Below are positions 48,474-61,359 of a stretch of DNA of 64,000 bases, in pieces. The position numbers were made by a program, and so were the translations under genes. The stretch is from Owenia fusiformis (lineage: Eukaryota > Annelida > Polychaeta > Sabellida > Oweniidae): the NCBI GenBank assembly GCA_903813345.2, contig CAIIXF020000004.1:10734196-10798195 (forward strand), read 5' to 3'. Numbering within the stretch: position 1 is the first letter of the stretch; each line of letters opens with the position of its first letter. The notes under the pieces were generated by a model. It was not told the origin of the DNA and did no database searches. It worked only from the letters and a program-made list of their open reading frames with translations.

Positions 48474-48740
48474 CGTACCCAAAAAAGATACCATATTGCC
48501 GTCGGCTTGGCGGGCGGCGAGCGGCGTCTAACTTTCTTGTAATTCACAATTCCAGGAAAACCACTCCACGGATTTACTTCAAATGTTCACACATGTTACA
48601 CGGTAAGAAGTTCAAGAGCTGATCAACTTTTAAACAGCCATCTTGCATTCTGGCGGCCATCTTGGCAGTTTTTAGATAAATCTTGTTACCGTGATTCCAG
48701 GAATCTATTTGACGGATTTACTTCAAAGGATGGGTATCGA
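48474..48740 (-). repeat. Pearl/Helentron-like fragment (3' end and core)
   Basis: Reading the minus strand: core unit with GCCGCCAGAATGCAAGATGG, a C/G-rich segment, CCGACGGCAATATGGTATC and TTTTTTGGGTAC. The GACGGCAATAT word matches the 3' end of the element at 23254-24699. Confidence 0.5.
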
Positions 48741-48866
48741 TATTATGACCTTTTTGAACAGACGTTTCTCTTAAATCAGTCATCAACAAATGATAAAAAT
48801 CGTTCCCATTGTCAATTTAATGCTCATCTTTTGAATGGTAACAATATAATTTGAAATAGATATATA

Positions 48867-51246
48867 CAGGGTGGTCCAAATAAAGTGGACCCTTGCAACC
48901 GGCTATCTTTCCCTTATAACCTGCAGGAATCCTTTCATAGTTTCACATGTTGTAGGGGAAGGTCTAACATTTTTGTTGGTTCTATACATTTTTTTAGTAT
49001 TGACATTTTCAGAAATCATAAGCTCTAAAGAAACATCACTGAAAATGCGTCAAATGTGATCTTCAATATCTGCGATTTTTTTTTATTTCAGTTTATCAAG
49101 TACAGTTATACAATAGTTTTACATACATATAGTACACAATAGTTTCACATGACTTTTCTTATATATAGCTCTTGTACCAATAAGTATTCTAAATTTGGAT
49201 GTTGTCCATATTTATACTTGCTAATACAGTTTTTTTGTTATTAATACAATATTATTAACATAATTCTCAATACATGTTTTCTTATTTGTATATTTAAGCA
49301 AAATTTCCATTTTTGTTAATTTTATAGAGCATCCGAATTTTGCATTTATTTTGTTCATTATTTCTTTCCATATATGTTTTACCTTTTTACAAGAGATGAA
49401 GAAATGAACATATGAGTCTTCTTCATTTCTGCAAAATTTACAATTGTTTGAGTTTGTCCCTTCAATTTTCCATTTAAATAGATGAATATTTGTGGGATAT
49501 ACCCTATACAATATTTTGTACTGTAAGCTCTTTAATCTCGGTTCAGCAATATTTTCATTTTCCAAATATCAGACCAATTAATATTTTGATATTCATTATT
49601 CCATCGTTGACAAGCTCCTGGTATGATATTTTCATTTTTAATAATTAATTGTTTAAAATCTTTCGACTTTGATGTTTTTATAATGATGTTATTGTACAAT
49701 GTTTTATTCTGACCAAGTGCAATTGTCTTGTTTTTCAATGCATTTTGAATGACAAAATATTCAAGCGTGATATCTGCATTGTTAGGCATCATTTGTTTGA
49801 AGATATTTATATTCTTTAGTTTCTGTTGATTGTCCACTACATCATTTACCAAGTTGATACCTGCATTTTTCCAATTTTTAAAAAATATAACTTTTCCCTT
49901 GTAAGTTATGTTTAGATTGTTCCAAATATAGCTATTATCAAATATGACATCATCACATGTTTTATATTTGAACCAAGTTTTCAACAGGAATTCATAGAAG
50001 ATGGTTGTATTCCCCCAAACAATGTGAGGTATTATACATTTTAAGTCTGAATTGAAATGAAATATACTGAAATCAAATCCAATCTTTGATAACATCATTT
50101 TACTCATGGTTTTCCAAATTGAGTTTTCATCCTCGATAAAACGCCTGACCCAGGACATAATAAGTGCCGCTTGATTAACAAATACATCAACCATGTTGAT
50201 TCCACCTTTTAAGTAAGGCTGTCTCAACACTCTACGTTTTATTTTCTGAGCCTTTACCAGATTTACTCAATATAAATTTGTGTATTTTTGAATTAACCTG
50301 TTTTAAATATTTGTCTGGACATTTAAAAACCATTAACATATGCAACAATTGTGATACAATCAAATTTTTAACAACACAGACTTTACCAACCAGTGACAAG
50401 TTGCGTTTACTCCGATTTTTCATTAAACATTCCATCTTATCAATTTTTCAGTCCAATTTGATTCTATTAAATTTGCTGGTTTGTGGTTTGAAAAGAATGT
50501 CCCCAGTATTTTTATTTTAGCATTTTCTTAAAATATCTGCGATTCTTCAACCCTTCAACAATCTTCCCATGGAAATCTTTTAAGCTGGGGTCAGGAAAGC
50601 CTAATGTTTTCTGACGATATGATGTGAAATTAGCATCCTACCTCTGTTAGTTGCTAAGTTATTGTGATCAAAAGAAGTGTTCAATGTTCCCAAAGACGAG
50701 AACATCATCCAGTGAAATTGCAACATAACCCTATATTGTCTTAAAATGTCAATATATTCATTAATCATGGACCAAGTCTAATGAAATATGGCTCAAAACA
50801 CTGAATATGAGATATCCTGTTGATTTTTGTAAGATTTTATATGAAGGGCTTCTCAGAATTTGGGTCATAAGGGGTAACTTTGCCCCCCTCTACCTGTTTG
50901 TGCCTCTAAATTGTTGAATGGTTAAAACAGCTTCAAAATGGTCAATGAAAGTGTGAAATGGTTTTCCGCTCAAACAGTGTCCCATTTGTCATTTGGTAGG
51001 GTTTAAACGTATAATCTCTCACTGAAAGCTTTTCATCTAATATTTATCAACAATTTCCGTCAAAAATTTGCACAAAATCTTATTTGAGGCATGTTTGTCA
51101 AAGTCTTGTAATTTCTTCGGAATTCAAGACTGAGAATAACAAAAATGTTAGACTTTCCTCTACAAGATGTGATTATATGAGCAAATTCATGCGTGTATTA
51201 GGGAAAATATAGCCTGTTGCAGGGGTTCACTTTTTGGACCACCCTG
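48867..51246. mobile_element. Mariner-like TIR element split by a LINE
   Basis: The left end starts CAGGGTGGTCCAAATAAAGT and the right end, reversed, CAGGGTGGTCCAAAAAGTGA. TA flanks both (48865-48866, 51247-51248). Imperfect TIRs run 150 bp or more. Without the LINE at 49071-50534 it would be about 0.9 kb. No transposase seen. Similar ends occur at 57125, 2207, 19592 and 43190. Confidence 0.7.
49071..50534 (-). mobile_element. L1/Tx1-like LINE, 5'-truncated, inside the mariner-like element
   Basis: The minus strand codes the region after reverse transcriptase: NLSLVGKVCVVKNLIVSQLL, LKGGINMVDVFVNQAALIMS and a late CxxC...HFFISCKKVKHIW zinc knuckle, the pattern of L1/Tx1 C-termini. It is broken into three frames (50435-50232, 50230-49532, 49565-49221). 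The poly-T at 49078 is the A-tail in reverse. A target duplication of about 13 bp (AATATCTGCGATT) flanks the insertion. Confidence 0.85.
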
Positions 51247-51799
51247 TATTATTTTCCCTATATTGTTTAAGAAAACACATCAGACACTTCCTTTTTTCTT
51301 GGTATCATATGTTCGGAATGAAATCAAACATCTATCCTAATCTTATTTGAACAAAATGACATGAACAAAACGTGTTTAGGTCTCTCAATATTTTAATTGT
51401 ACAAAGGAAAGTGTGGTTGATCAAAAAAGTATCTTGAAAATGAAATAAAGGTTTATCTTATTTTTTATCTATTTTGAGGGGTTTGTTTTAATTTTTGAAT
51501 ACTATTTGTTAAATCAACCAACATTTCCTTTGTATAACTATAATATTAAGAGGTCAAAAAATATTGTATGTGCCATTTTGTTCCAACAAGCTTCGGGAAG
51601 ATATTTTGTTTCATGCTCAAGAGTCGGTAAAAAGGAACAAAAACGATTGCACCAAAAGCCAAAAAATGTTAACAAAAAACAGTTATATAAAATAAATATT
51701 AATTATTTTTGCATTTAATTGTTGTCAATTAGTCAACATTACAGGAAGGACCGTTTTTCTTTACAGAATGTTTTCAATATTTTTTTTTAAGAGAAAAAC

Positions 51800-52150
51800 A
51801 TTGTTGAATTCAGTTCACCATATCGACACCAATTCCTTTCACACAAGTTACATGGTAAGAACTTCTAAAGCTGATCAACATATCGGAAGCCATCCTGCAA
51901 ATTTGAAGGTTTTAGATAAATTTTGTCATTGCAATTCCAGCAAAATCACTTGTCGAATTCACTTCAAATTTGCACACATGCTACATATAGCTGATCAACT
52001 TTTCGGCTGCCATATTAGATTTTGGCAACCGTCTTGGAAGTCTTGGAAGTTTTAAGTATAATTTTGTCATCGCGATTCCAGGAAAACCACTTAACGAATT
52101 TTTCACTCATTTTGCATGGTAAGAAGTTCTAGAACTGATTAACTGTTCGC
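51800..52150 (-). repeat. Pearl/Helentron-like core fragment
   Basis: Units with ATTCCAGCAAAATCACTTG, AGCTGATCAAC and ATTCCAGGAAAACCACTT in a period of about 125-165 bp, related to 16960-17400 and 48474-48740. No ends recognised. Confidence 0.45.
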
Positions 52151-52159
52151 CAACCATAG

Positions 52160-53000
52160 TCCATGGTATGAAGTCTCTAGGACGTCTAATAGAGGAGCTG
52201 GTAGCACACTATAGCGCAGCGATATTTGACTTAACATTAACATACCTACACATGTTCCCTAATATTTCTTATTATAACCGTTAAATATACTTCCTGCTTT
52301 TAGACTGAATTATGCCTGGAATTAGAGGAGGTCAAATAATTCCCAAAAAATAATTAGGAGCACACAATGCATCAGATAATAATACAAATTAAATGATTTT
52401 AAATATATGATATAGGTTTCTAAGCTATAAGTTTGAGGTTATTTTTCTTATCAATACCGACAAATTATCTTAGCAGTGTATCGACGTGTTTTTTTCCAGG
52501 TATTAGTAAGGTAAATCCTAAAAAGTGAATCATTTTATATTAGAATGACAAAATGGGTCTAATACGTTTTGAGATATGTCGTTTTATTCAACGGTGAACA
52601 TTATCAAAAAGGAGGGCCTATTGCTCTTCCTTCACTAATTGGGACTACAGCTGAAATTCTATTTCTCGTAGTTAGATATAGCTCAGTTGCTTATAAAACA
52701 ACCATCAAGTCTTGGTCGAATTTCTGAATAATTGAGAAAAATCGTTATCATTGTCTTCTTAGAATTTGATTGTATCCAGCAGAAAGGTCAAAGAAGAAAC
52801 AACCATCAGAATACTTTTAATGATAGCCAGCAGTAACGGCGAGGAAGAATTCATTATACATTTATTTCAAATTATATTGCAGTAAAAAAGTTACACAGGT
52901 CGCTGCCTAGCGCAATGTGCATTACAGGCTAGCGTTTTGGAATGAACATAAATCAAATTAATTGAGTGAGTTATACAATACAATTGTGCAAACTTTTCAT
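52160..53000. other. Intergenic, probable retroposon tail
   Basis: A phrase TTACACAGGTCGCTGCCTAG at about 52891 looks like a LINE 3' UTR piece, but no coding part is attached. Nothing else recognised. Confidence 0.3.
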
Positions 53001-53002
53001 TT

Positions 53003-53698
53003 TTTATTTATTTATTTATTTATTTATTAATTATCCTCATTCATTACATAACATTTACAAAATCTTCAATCGCCAAATACATGCATGGCATTATAGAAGA
53101 TTTGATGGAACTTAATGAAATATAATATAAGGAGCAATGTTAACAGTAGTTTTGGGGTTGTGTGTGTGGGGGGGGGGTGCTTGGCGTGGGAAACAGTTAC
53201 TGGAGATAAAAGATGTTTAAGGAGGGAAAATCATATATTGGCTTTTATAAAGGAAGCTAGCCTGGTCATCATTTTCGAATTAAGTTCGATAGAGATTTCA
53301 GTTGAGCCATATTTCAGAACTTCAAGATATTTATGCTGAGAGATTTGCCTGTCAAAAATTTCAGGGATCAGGTTTTTCAGGTATTGATTAAATTCATCCC
53401 TGGCATGTGTCAAATGAGCACAGTGGAAAAAGAAGTGTTTAACTGTTTGTGGATGTCAACATGAACAGTTTGGGTTGTCAATATTGCTAAAGTTATGAGC
53501 ATATAGTTGGGCCTTAAATAAAAAGTCGGCCCTGAATTTATTTACTATTATCTCATGGCTCCTTGTGAGGTTCAGTTTGCTGGTTGTGATGACATTTATT
53601 GGATTTTTGAAAAGCAGTTTTTGATGTTTCTTGAAATTCTGGATAGTAGCTTTACTCTTTAATGTATTTGGCAGGGCTAACCAGTTGGAGATTGCAGA
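53003..53698 (-). mobile_element. CR1-like LINE, 3' part
   Basis: The minus strand reads AISNWLALPNTLKSKATIQN, a reverse-transcriptase C-terminal motif, then a knuckle-like C-x-C...H-x4-C (with one in-frame stop) and ends in an (AAAT)n tail at about 53004-53030. It is the continuation of 60494-60990, separated by the foldback element. Confidence 0.75.
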
Positions 53699-55734
53699 TA
53701 CTCGGGGTGGAAGGTGTGAGAATAGTGCAAGAAATGACTTTGTGAGCTGGATGGAGTTTCTCTGTATTTTTCATTTTATTAGGGTTTCCTGCATAAGGGA
53801 TTTCGCCTGCGAAGCATAGAACTCTTGCGAACATATCTAAATACTGGTCCGAAGAAGACATACCTTGAATTTTTTAGAAAAATATGGCTAAAAATGGAAA
53901 CTACAAAAGTCAAAATGTTCAACTCAAACAAAACTCTATAGCCATTTAATATTAACACTATGTATTATTTAATGTTTTTCAGATGTTTCAGGACCTTCAT
54001 TAGTGTACTAGTGTCTAGAAATAAGATAATTAAGGACAAAATTTGGCATTTTTGATCATTTTCGCTTTCAGCAGTAACATATAGTTCCTTATATCTTGAG
54101 TTTAATGCTGACTGGTTGTTGCAATTTTGATCAAATCTGTTCTTGTACATGTATTCTTCCATTTAAGATACAAAAAATGTATATTGGACCACCAATGGTC
54201 ATATTAGAGCTTTCAGATCTCCCCTACCCCATTTATTATGAAAAATTACCGAAACATATGAAAAAGTAAAATAACTTGAATTTATAAACTTAAACAATCT
54301 TTTAGCTATTCTATATCAATATTATGTGTTATTTAGTGTTTTTCAAATATATCAGAACCTTTATTGGTATACAAGTGCCTAGAAATGAGACATTTAAGGA
54401 CAAAACTTTGCATTTTTTAATCATTTTAGCTTTCAGCACTAACATATAGTTCCTCATATATAGAGTTTTATGCTTACTCGTTGTTGCAATTTTTATCAAA
54501 TCTGTTCTTGTACATGTCTTCTTCTATTTAAGGTATAGAAAATGTATATTGGACCGCCATTGGTCACATTAGAGCTTTCAGATCTCCCCTACCCCATTTA
54601 TCATGAAAAATTAAAGAAAAATATGAAAATATAATATAACTTGAAATTATAAACAACTTTAACAAAGATGTAGCTATTTTATATCAATATTATGTGTAAT
54701 TTAATGTTTTTAAGATATTTCAGAACCTTTATTGATAAATTAGTGCCTAGAAATGAGACATTTAAGGACAAAACGTGGCATTTTTTTACCATTTTCGCTT
54801 TCAGCAATAACGTATAGGTCCATATATCTTGAGTTTCATGCTGACTGGTTGGTGCATTCTTGGTCAAATCTGTTCTTGTACATGTCTTCTTCCATTTAGG
54901 ATATAATTAATATATAATGGATGACCAATGCTCATCATAGAGCTTTCAGATCTCCCCTACCCCATTTATTAGGAAAATAGACCGGAAAATATTAAAAAGT
55001 AAAATAACTTCAAATTATGAACTTTTACAAAGTTGTTCCTATTTTATGTCAATACTTTGTATTATTTAATGTTTTCTGATGTTTCAGGACCTTCATTAGT
55101 ATTCTAATGCCTAGAAATAAGACATTTAAGGACAAAACTTGGCATTTTTTCATTATCGCTTTTAGCAATAACGTATATGTATTTAGTTTATGCTGACTGG
55201 TTGGTGCATTCTTGGTCAAATCTGTTCTTGTACATGTCTTCTTCCATTTAGGATATAAAAAATGTATATTGGACAACCAATGTTCATATTAGAGCTTTCA
55301 TATCTCCCCTACCCCATTTATAATGTAAATGAAAAAGTAATTTCAAAACATAAACTTTAACAAAATTGTAGCTATTCTCTATCAATACTATGAATTATTT
55401 AATGTATCCTTCATTTGATTACATTTGTCTTAGGTTTATGGACAAAATTTGGCATTTTTAGCATTCTGCTTTTAGCAGTAGCATATAATTTTCTACAATT
55501 ATAATTCTTTGATGAGAGTTGATATATGTTTTTTATTGAATCTCTCTTCTTTGATTTAAGTTATAGAAAATGTATGGAAAAGATCTCCCCTCCACGATTT
55601 AATAAGAAAACCAACAAAAATGTTATTATTATTGCATGTTAATATTCTTAAAGGTGCATTATACCAAAGGTTTCTCCCCCAGACAATCTATGATGTCCTA
55701 TTGTTCTTGCTCATATAATATTAAATAATATATT

Positions 55735-56640
55735 AATAATATTAATAATATTTATTGACACAACCTCATGTACATGTACAGTGTGGTATCGTCAGGCTAA
55801 CTAAGTATAAGGAAATACATAGAAAATATATATATATATATATGATACAGTGTGTACATTTTTAATATTTTACAGGTTATTGGATATGAATTTCATTATG
55901 TCAGTCATGTTTGTTTTATAAGACATGATGTGGAGAAATTGCTGTACATCTGTCATGGAATAAAATGTTGAACATGATTTAGATATTTTTTCGAATAAGA
56001 TGTTCCTTGTTACAGAATATTTGTTACATTTCATGACAAAATGAAATTCATCTTCAATAGGTTTGTCAGAGTTGTTGCATTTAGTACAGTGACGATTTTC
56101 AAATTTGACATGTTTGCGACGTCCTTTTTCCACCTCAAGATTATGGTCACTTATACAAAGCTTTGTGAATTTTACTCTACTATATACATTTTGTGTTGAA
56201 GTTAAGTATTTTTCTAAAGTCAGTTCTGGTTTAAATTTAACATAAGTCCTTAGTTTGTTATTAAATCGTGGATTTTGACTAGATGAAGATTTTGATTTCC
56301 ATTGTGATTTGATCTTTAATGATAACTTTTGCTCCACCAGTTTTATGAAACGATTCTTAGAGTTTAGGTCAGTCAATTGTATCGTATCAATATCTAAGTC
56401 AATATTATCAAGGATATGTTTAATGTGAGTGTACCATTTACTCTTTGACTTTGTGTGAAGAAACACCTTTTTGACTAATCTCTCATCTGATAAAGTTTGA
56501 ATATGAGCCCAATATTTTAACATGCTGAGTTGAATAAAGTATGACATAGGTAATCTTCCCAGTTCACCTAGAATAGCTAAGTTGCTACATGTTCTCGAGA
56601 CTAATATAATATCTAACATACCATGGATATATCTTGAGAA
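55735..56640 (-). mobile_element. LINE 3' fragment within the foldback middle
   Basis: A 249-codon minus-strand frame ends with a knuckle motif CTKCNNSDKPIEDEFHFVMK and a hydrophobic tail (HIMSYKTN...), typical of the C-terminus of invertebrate non-LTR reverse transcriptases. The 5' part is missing; an AT-rich 3' end lies at about 55735-55860. Confidence 0.7.
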
Positions 56641-57120
56641 TAACTTTTGGGCATATTATTGCCGAAATATTGAAATAATCCACAGAACAACCAACCTTCA
56701 GAATTAAACACAATCTATTCCTCGGCTAGCGAGGGAAATCCCCATTGAGTCACACAAGCGCCCACAAGCGCCTTGAACCAGGCAGCCAATCAGGTTCATG
56801 ATAAACAAATCCAATGACCAATCAGATAACAGGAGGACTTTCCCAGTATATTCAAACTTCAGATTGAATTAATTTCTGCCAAAATAATTAGATCGGCCAG
56901 CACAATCGCAAAAATTTACAATGAAAGAGGGCGATTTGGGACTTCTTCTTTGGTAAGTAGATGGGTGAATATGTGTTGAAACTCAATATGCAAAAAAGTC
57001 CAGAGGGGTCTTGATTGTGCTATCCTATGGTATATTGACTCTTTATAGTGACTCTTTTCACTTTCAGCAATAGTTGTTTATATTTTTAGTTGAATGGTGA
57101 TTAGTTGATATATTTTAGAT
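56641..57120. other. Foldback middle, nothing recognised
   Basis: No gene or repeat recognised. Confidence 0.35.
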
Positions 57121-57124
57121 CATA

Positions 57125-57771
57125 CAGGGTGTCCCGAAAGTATGGGCCCCCCCCTAGGCAGACATATTCCAGTGTCCTCATAGTATGTGTCATATATCAT
57201 TTTAAAGCTTTTCCAAAGTTACATTGATTTGCCAAGTATCATGGTTTAAATCCCAAATGGGAAAAAGTTACAGTCATTTTAAAAGTTAGTGTTTTGTCAA
57301 AATAAAGTTCAATTTTACACCATATTACTAGTCAATGTGTCCCCCCTTGGCCATGTTAACAGCAGCAATTATTTTCAGATATGACCTTAAAAGCCCTTCA
57401 AATAGGGGTGTGGAATTTTATAACCCTCTTAAAACCTGTTAAGGGACTTTAGAAGAGTTTCCTTAGAGTTTCTACCCTCACCGTTCTCTTTTTCCAACTC
57501 AATATCCCTCCGACCCGAAAAGAATTGCTGCTATTAAGATGGCCCGGGAGGACACATTGACTAGTGATTTGGTGTAAAATTGAACTTAATTTTGACCAAA
57601 CACTAAATTTTGAAATGCCTGTAATTTTTTCACATTTGAGAGTTGAACCATGATACTTGGCGAATCAATGTAACTTTGTTTAAGTTTTAAAATGATGTAT
57701 GATACATACTATGATGACACTGGTATATGTCTGCCTAGGGGGGGGGGGGGCTATACTTTCGGGACACCCTG
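57125..57771. mobile_element. Mariner-like palindromic MITE
   Basis: The left end is CAGGGTGTCCCGAAAGTATG and the right end its reverse complement, with TA on both sides (57123-57124, 57772-57773). Arms of about 240 bp pair over CAATGTGTCC and TTGCCAAGTATCATGGTT words. A G/C homopolymer lies just inside each end. 647 bp, non-coding. Confidence 0.75.
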
Positions 57772-58232
57772 TATATATTCAATTATGTGTCTTATTATCT
57801 TCAAAGCATAGACAATGTGTTTTAACACAAATGTACATATTAAAGATAACTACACTACCTAATTTTTAAAAGATTACTCAAAAATAGAATAGTGCGAAAT
57901 AATTTTGTAATTTCACATTTTACTCTCATATGAATCAAAGAATATGTCTATATATAAACATGATTGTTCACAACTCTCGAACCTAATCCAGCAACAGCCT
58001 GAGTAGTATTGATCTACAATAGCGACAACTTTGTTAAAGTCTATACTTTGAAATTGTTTGGTTTTTATATTTCTGGTAATTTTTTCAAAATAAATGGGCT
58101 AGGGGAGATATGTAAGCTCTAATATAATGACAGGCTGTCCAATATACATGTTTAAAAACCTTAAAGCAAAGTAGGCAGGCAAAAGAACAGATTTGTTCAA
58201 GAATCCACCAACCAATCAGCATAAAACTCAAG

Positions 58233-58990
58233 ATAATTAGAGGTTATGTCACTATCGTGGCATATATGCCCGAGGTCTCAGTGATATATGGCCCGACCTT
58301 GGGAGGGACATTGATCTCTGAGAACCGAGGGCATATGTGCCACGATAGTGATATAAACGATTTATAACATACCTATGATGATGTAGACTGGTCAGAGAGT
58401 ACCGTTTTCTTACAGAATTGACAAACAAATTTGTTTGAAAATGATTGAAATGAGTTTAGAAAAATTGCTCGCGCAGTTTTATCTTCGATTGATTGGTTAT
58501 GACGTCAGCGCCTTGACCATTCAGAAAGTTGGCGGGCGCGGGCTTTTCAAAACTTATATTGGCCCGCTGTCTTGTGTACACTTTGCACTATACATCATCA
58601 TAGGTATGTTATAATTAGAGGTTATGTCACTATCGTGGCATATATGCCCGAGGTCTCAGTGATATATGGCCCGACCTTGGGAGGGACATTGATCTCTGAG
58701 AACCGAGGGCATATGTGCCACAATAGTGACATAAACGATTTATAACATACCTATGATGATGTAGACTGGTCAGAGAGTACCGTTTTCTTATAGAATTGAC
58801 AAACAAATGGTTTGAAAATGATTGAAATGAGTTTAGAAAAATTGCTCGCGCAGTTTTATCTTCGATTGATTGGTTATGACGTCGGCGCCTTGACCAATCA
58901 GAAAGTTAGCGGGCGCGGGCTTTTCAAAACTCATATTGGCCCGCTGTCTTGTGTACACTTTGCACTATACATCATCATAGGTATGTTATA
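58233..58990. repeat. Tandem duplication of a 378-bp double-hairpin unit
   Basis: Two near-identical copies (58233-58610 and 58611-58990). Each holds an inverted repeat GTCACTATCGTGGCATATAT / ATATGTGCCACGATAGTGA and then a 251-bp segment bounded by TATAACATACCTATGATGAT and its reverse complement. Copy 2 differs by only a few changes, so the duplication is recent. It interrupts one of the foldback's 365-bp units. Confidence 0.7.
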
Positions 58991-60493
58991 AAAAGAAATA
59001 CAGTATATGTTATTGATAAAAGTGAAAATGATGATCAATTGATGAAAAATGCCAAATTTTGTTATTAAATGTCTAATTTTAGACACTAGTATATTAATGA
59101 AGGTCCTGAAACAGTAATTATACCATTCAATAACATATAAAGAATGGCTTCATCTTTGTTAAAGTTAATACTGGTAATTTTAAGTTATTTTTTATATTTT
59201 CCGGTCATCTTCCCTGATAAATGGGGTAGGGGAGATCTGAAAGCTCTAATATGAACATTGTTTGTCCACTATACATTATCAATACCTTAAATGGAAGAAG
59301 ACATGTACAAGAACAGATTTAATCAAAAATGCATCAACCAGTCAGCATAAAACTCAAGATATAAGGATCTATATGTTATTGCTGAAAGCAGCATTGATTA
59401 AAAAATGCCAAGTTTTGTCCTTAAATGTCTCATTTCTAGCCACTTGAATACCAATAAAGGTTTTTAAAAATCTTAAAAACATTAAATAACATATAATATT
59501 GATATAGAACAGCTACAACTTTATTAAAGTTTATAATTTCAAGTTATTTTATTTTTTCATATTTCTCGTTTATTTTCCATAATAGATGGGGTAGGGGATA
59601 TCTGTAAGCTCTAATATGAACATTGTTTGTCCACTATACATTTTCTATATCTTAAATGGAGAAAGACATGCACAAGTACAGATATGATTGAAAATGAAAC
59701 AATCAGACAGCATAATACTCAAGATATGAGGAACTATATATTACTGCTGAAAGCAAAAATGATAAAAAATGCAAAGTTTTGTCCTTAAATGTCTCATTTC
59801 TAGCCACTTGTATACTGATAAAGGTTCTGAAATATCTTAAAAACATTAAATAACACATAATATTGATATAGAATAGCTACAACTTTGTTAAAGTTTATAA
59901 TTTCAAGTTATTCTATTTTTTCATATTTTTCGGTAGTTTTGCATAATAAATGGGGTAGGGGAGATCTGAAAGCTCTCATACGAACATTGGTTGTCCACTA
60001 TACATTTTCTATACCTTAAATGGAAGAACACATGTATAAGCACACATTTAATCAAAATTGCAACAACCAGTAAGCATTAAACTCAAGATATAAGGAACTA
60101 TAGGTTAATGCTGAAAGCGATAATGATTAAAGAATGCCAAATTTTGTCCTTAAATGTCACATTTCTTGACACAAGTATACTAATGAAGGTCCTGAAACAT
60201 CTGAGAAACCTTACATAACACATAATATTGATATAGAATAGCTACAACTTTGTTTGAGTTGAACATTTTGACTTTTTGTAGTTTCCATTTTTAGCCAATT
60301 CTTTTCTAAAAATTTCAAGGTATGTCTTCTTCGGACCAGTATTTAGATATGTTCGCAAGAGTTATATGCTTCGCAGGCGAAATCCCTTATGCAGGACACC
60401 CTAATAGAATAAAAAATACACAGAAATTCCATCCAGCTCAAAAAGTCATTTTTTCCTTAACGGAGCCTCTTAGAAAATTTTCCACCCCGAGTA

Positions 60494-60990
60494 AGAGGGT
60501 ACCGCTGAATTTCTGTACCGTTCAGAGCATTTTGGTATAATGAACTCATCAGTGTTACGCAAGTTTCGAGTTTCTGGTTTTTTTAACTCATCAAATATGT
60601 CATCAAGAAATTTAGGGTTAGGACCATGTACTATTTTGTACATAAAGTTGTTTATAAACATTTTTCTTCTAGTGTCAAGAGATGGCCATTGAAGTAGCGT
60701 TAGTACTTTATCTGTGCTGCTCCCGTGAATACAACCTGAGCAGTAGATAGCAGCTTTATAATATAATCTATCGAGCCTTTGAAGTAGATATTTGGAAGAA
60801 CTATTGTAAATGATGGTACCATAATCAAAATGGGGCAATAGGAAGGAGTTGAAGATTGTCTCCAAATGACTAGATCCTATTTTGTTTTTGAGTTTTTTAA
60901 ATGGATTCAACATTTTTGTTACGTTATCATAGATGTTACTTATATGGTGCTTGTGTGTTAAGCAGGGATCAAACGTGAAGGCGTAAGGCG
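60494..60990 (-). mobile_element. CR1-like LINE, reverse-transcriptase C-terminal part
   Basis: The minus strand gives HISNIYDNVTKMLNPFKKLK, LLPHFDYGTIIYNSSSKYLL and a stretch ending CSERYRNSAVPS. These are the thumb region motifs of CR1/jockey-type LINEs. The frame continues in 53698-53003 once the foldback and one AGA copy are set aside. The 5' part beyond about 60990 is missing. Confidence 0.8.
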
Positions 60991-61149
60991 TTCGATTCCA
61001 TATGACTCTAATTGATTATTAGACATGCCCTTGGAATATATGAGCATTCCAATACCTCTGTAAAATGTAATAAGATATAAATCTTACCTTTGTTATTGTA
61101 TTATGAAAACATGAACAACAATTTGTTGTTTGACCCCTTGCGTTTATAT

Positions 61150-61355
61150 GGAAAAATTCTGGTAATAAAATGTTTTAAATGGTTAGAAAACTAATATGTT
61201 TCCAATCATAAGAAAATTACCTAAACATTCCACACAATTTTGTTGAATTGGCTTGGCTCATATTTGAAAAGTCAAACAAAATCTGAAAAACACACTTGCG
61301 TAATTACACTAATAAAACACCGACATATACGGTAAACTTATAGTATATTTTACAG
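61150..61355 (-). repeat. Dispersed repeat shared with 7540-7730
   Basis: Reverse complement of 7540-7730, see that entry. It stops next to a CAGGGTGTTAAAAACGC word (61353), another solo mariner-like end. Confidence 0.6.
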
Positions 61356-61359
61356 GGTG

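Larger units (their letters stand above)
53699..60493. mobile_element. Foldback (long-TIR) element, about 6.8 kb, inserted in a LINE
   Basis: Ends TACTCGGGGTGGAA and TTCCACCCCGAGTA. The 3-bp word AGA flanks both sides (53696-53698 and 60494-60496). The arms (about 1.9-2.5 kb) are inverted copies made of about 365-bp tandem units. Unit words such as AGATCTCCCCTACCCC recur at about 54217, 54584, 54953 and 55305 in the left arm, and reversed at about 59218, 59583 and 59946 in the right. The middle holds a LINE (55735-56640) and a palindromic MITE (57125-57771), and the right arm a tandem insertion (58233-58990). No transposase seen. TIRs of tandem units are typical of foldback elements such as sea-urchin TU or Drosophila FB; family is inferred. 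Confidence 0.7.

Noticed and set aside
53631-53861. Short ORFs repeated at 53652-53861 and 60322-60540
   Set aside because: They lie in the two TIRs of the foldback element and reflect its inverted symmetry, not a gene pair.
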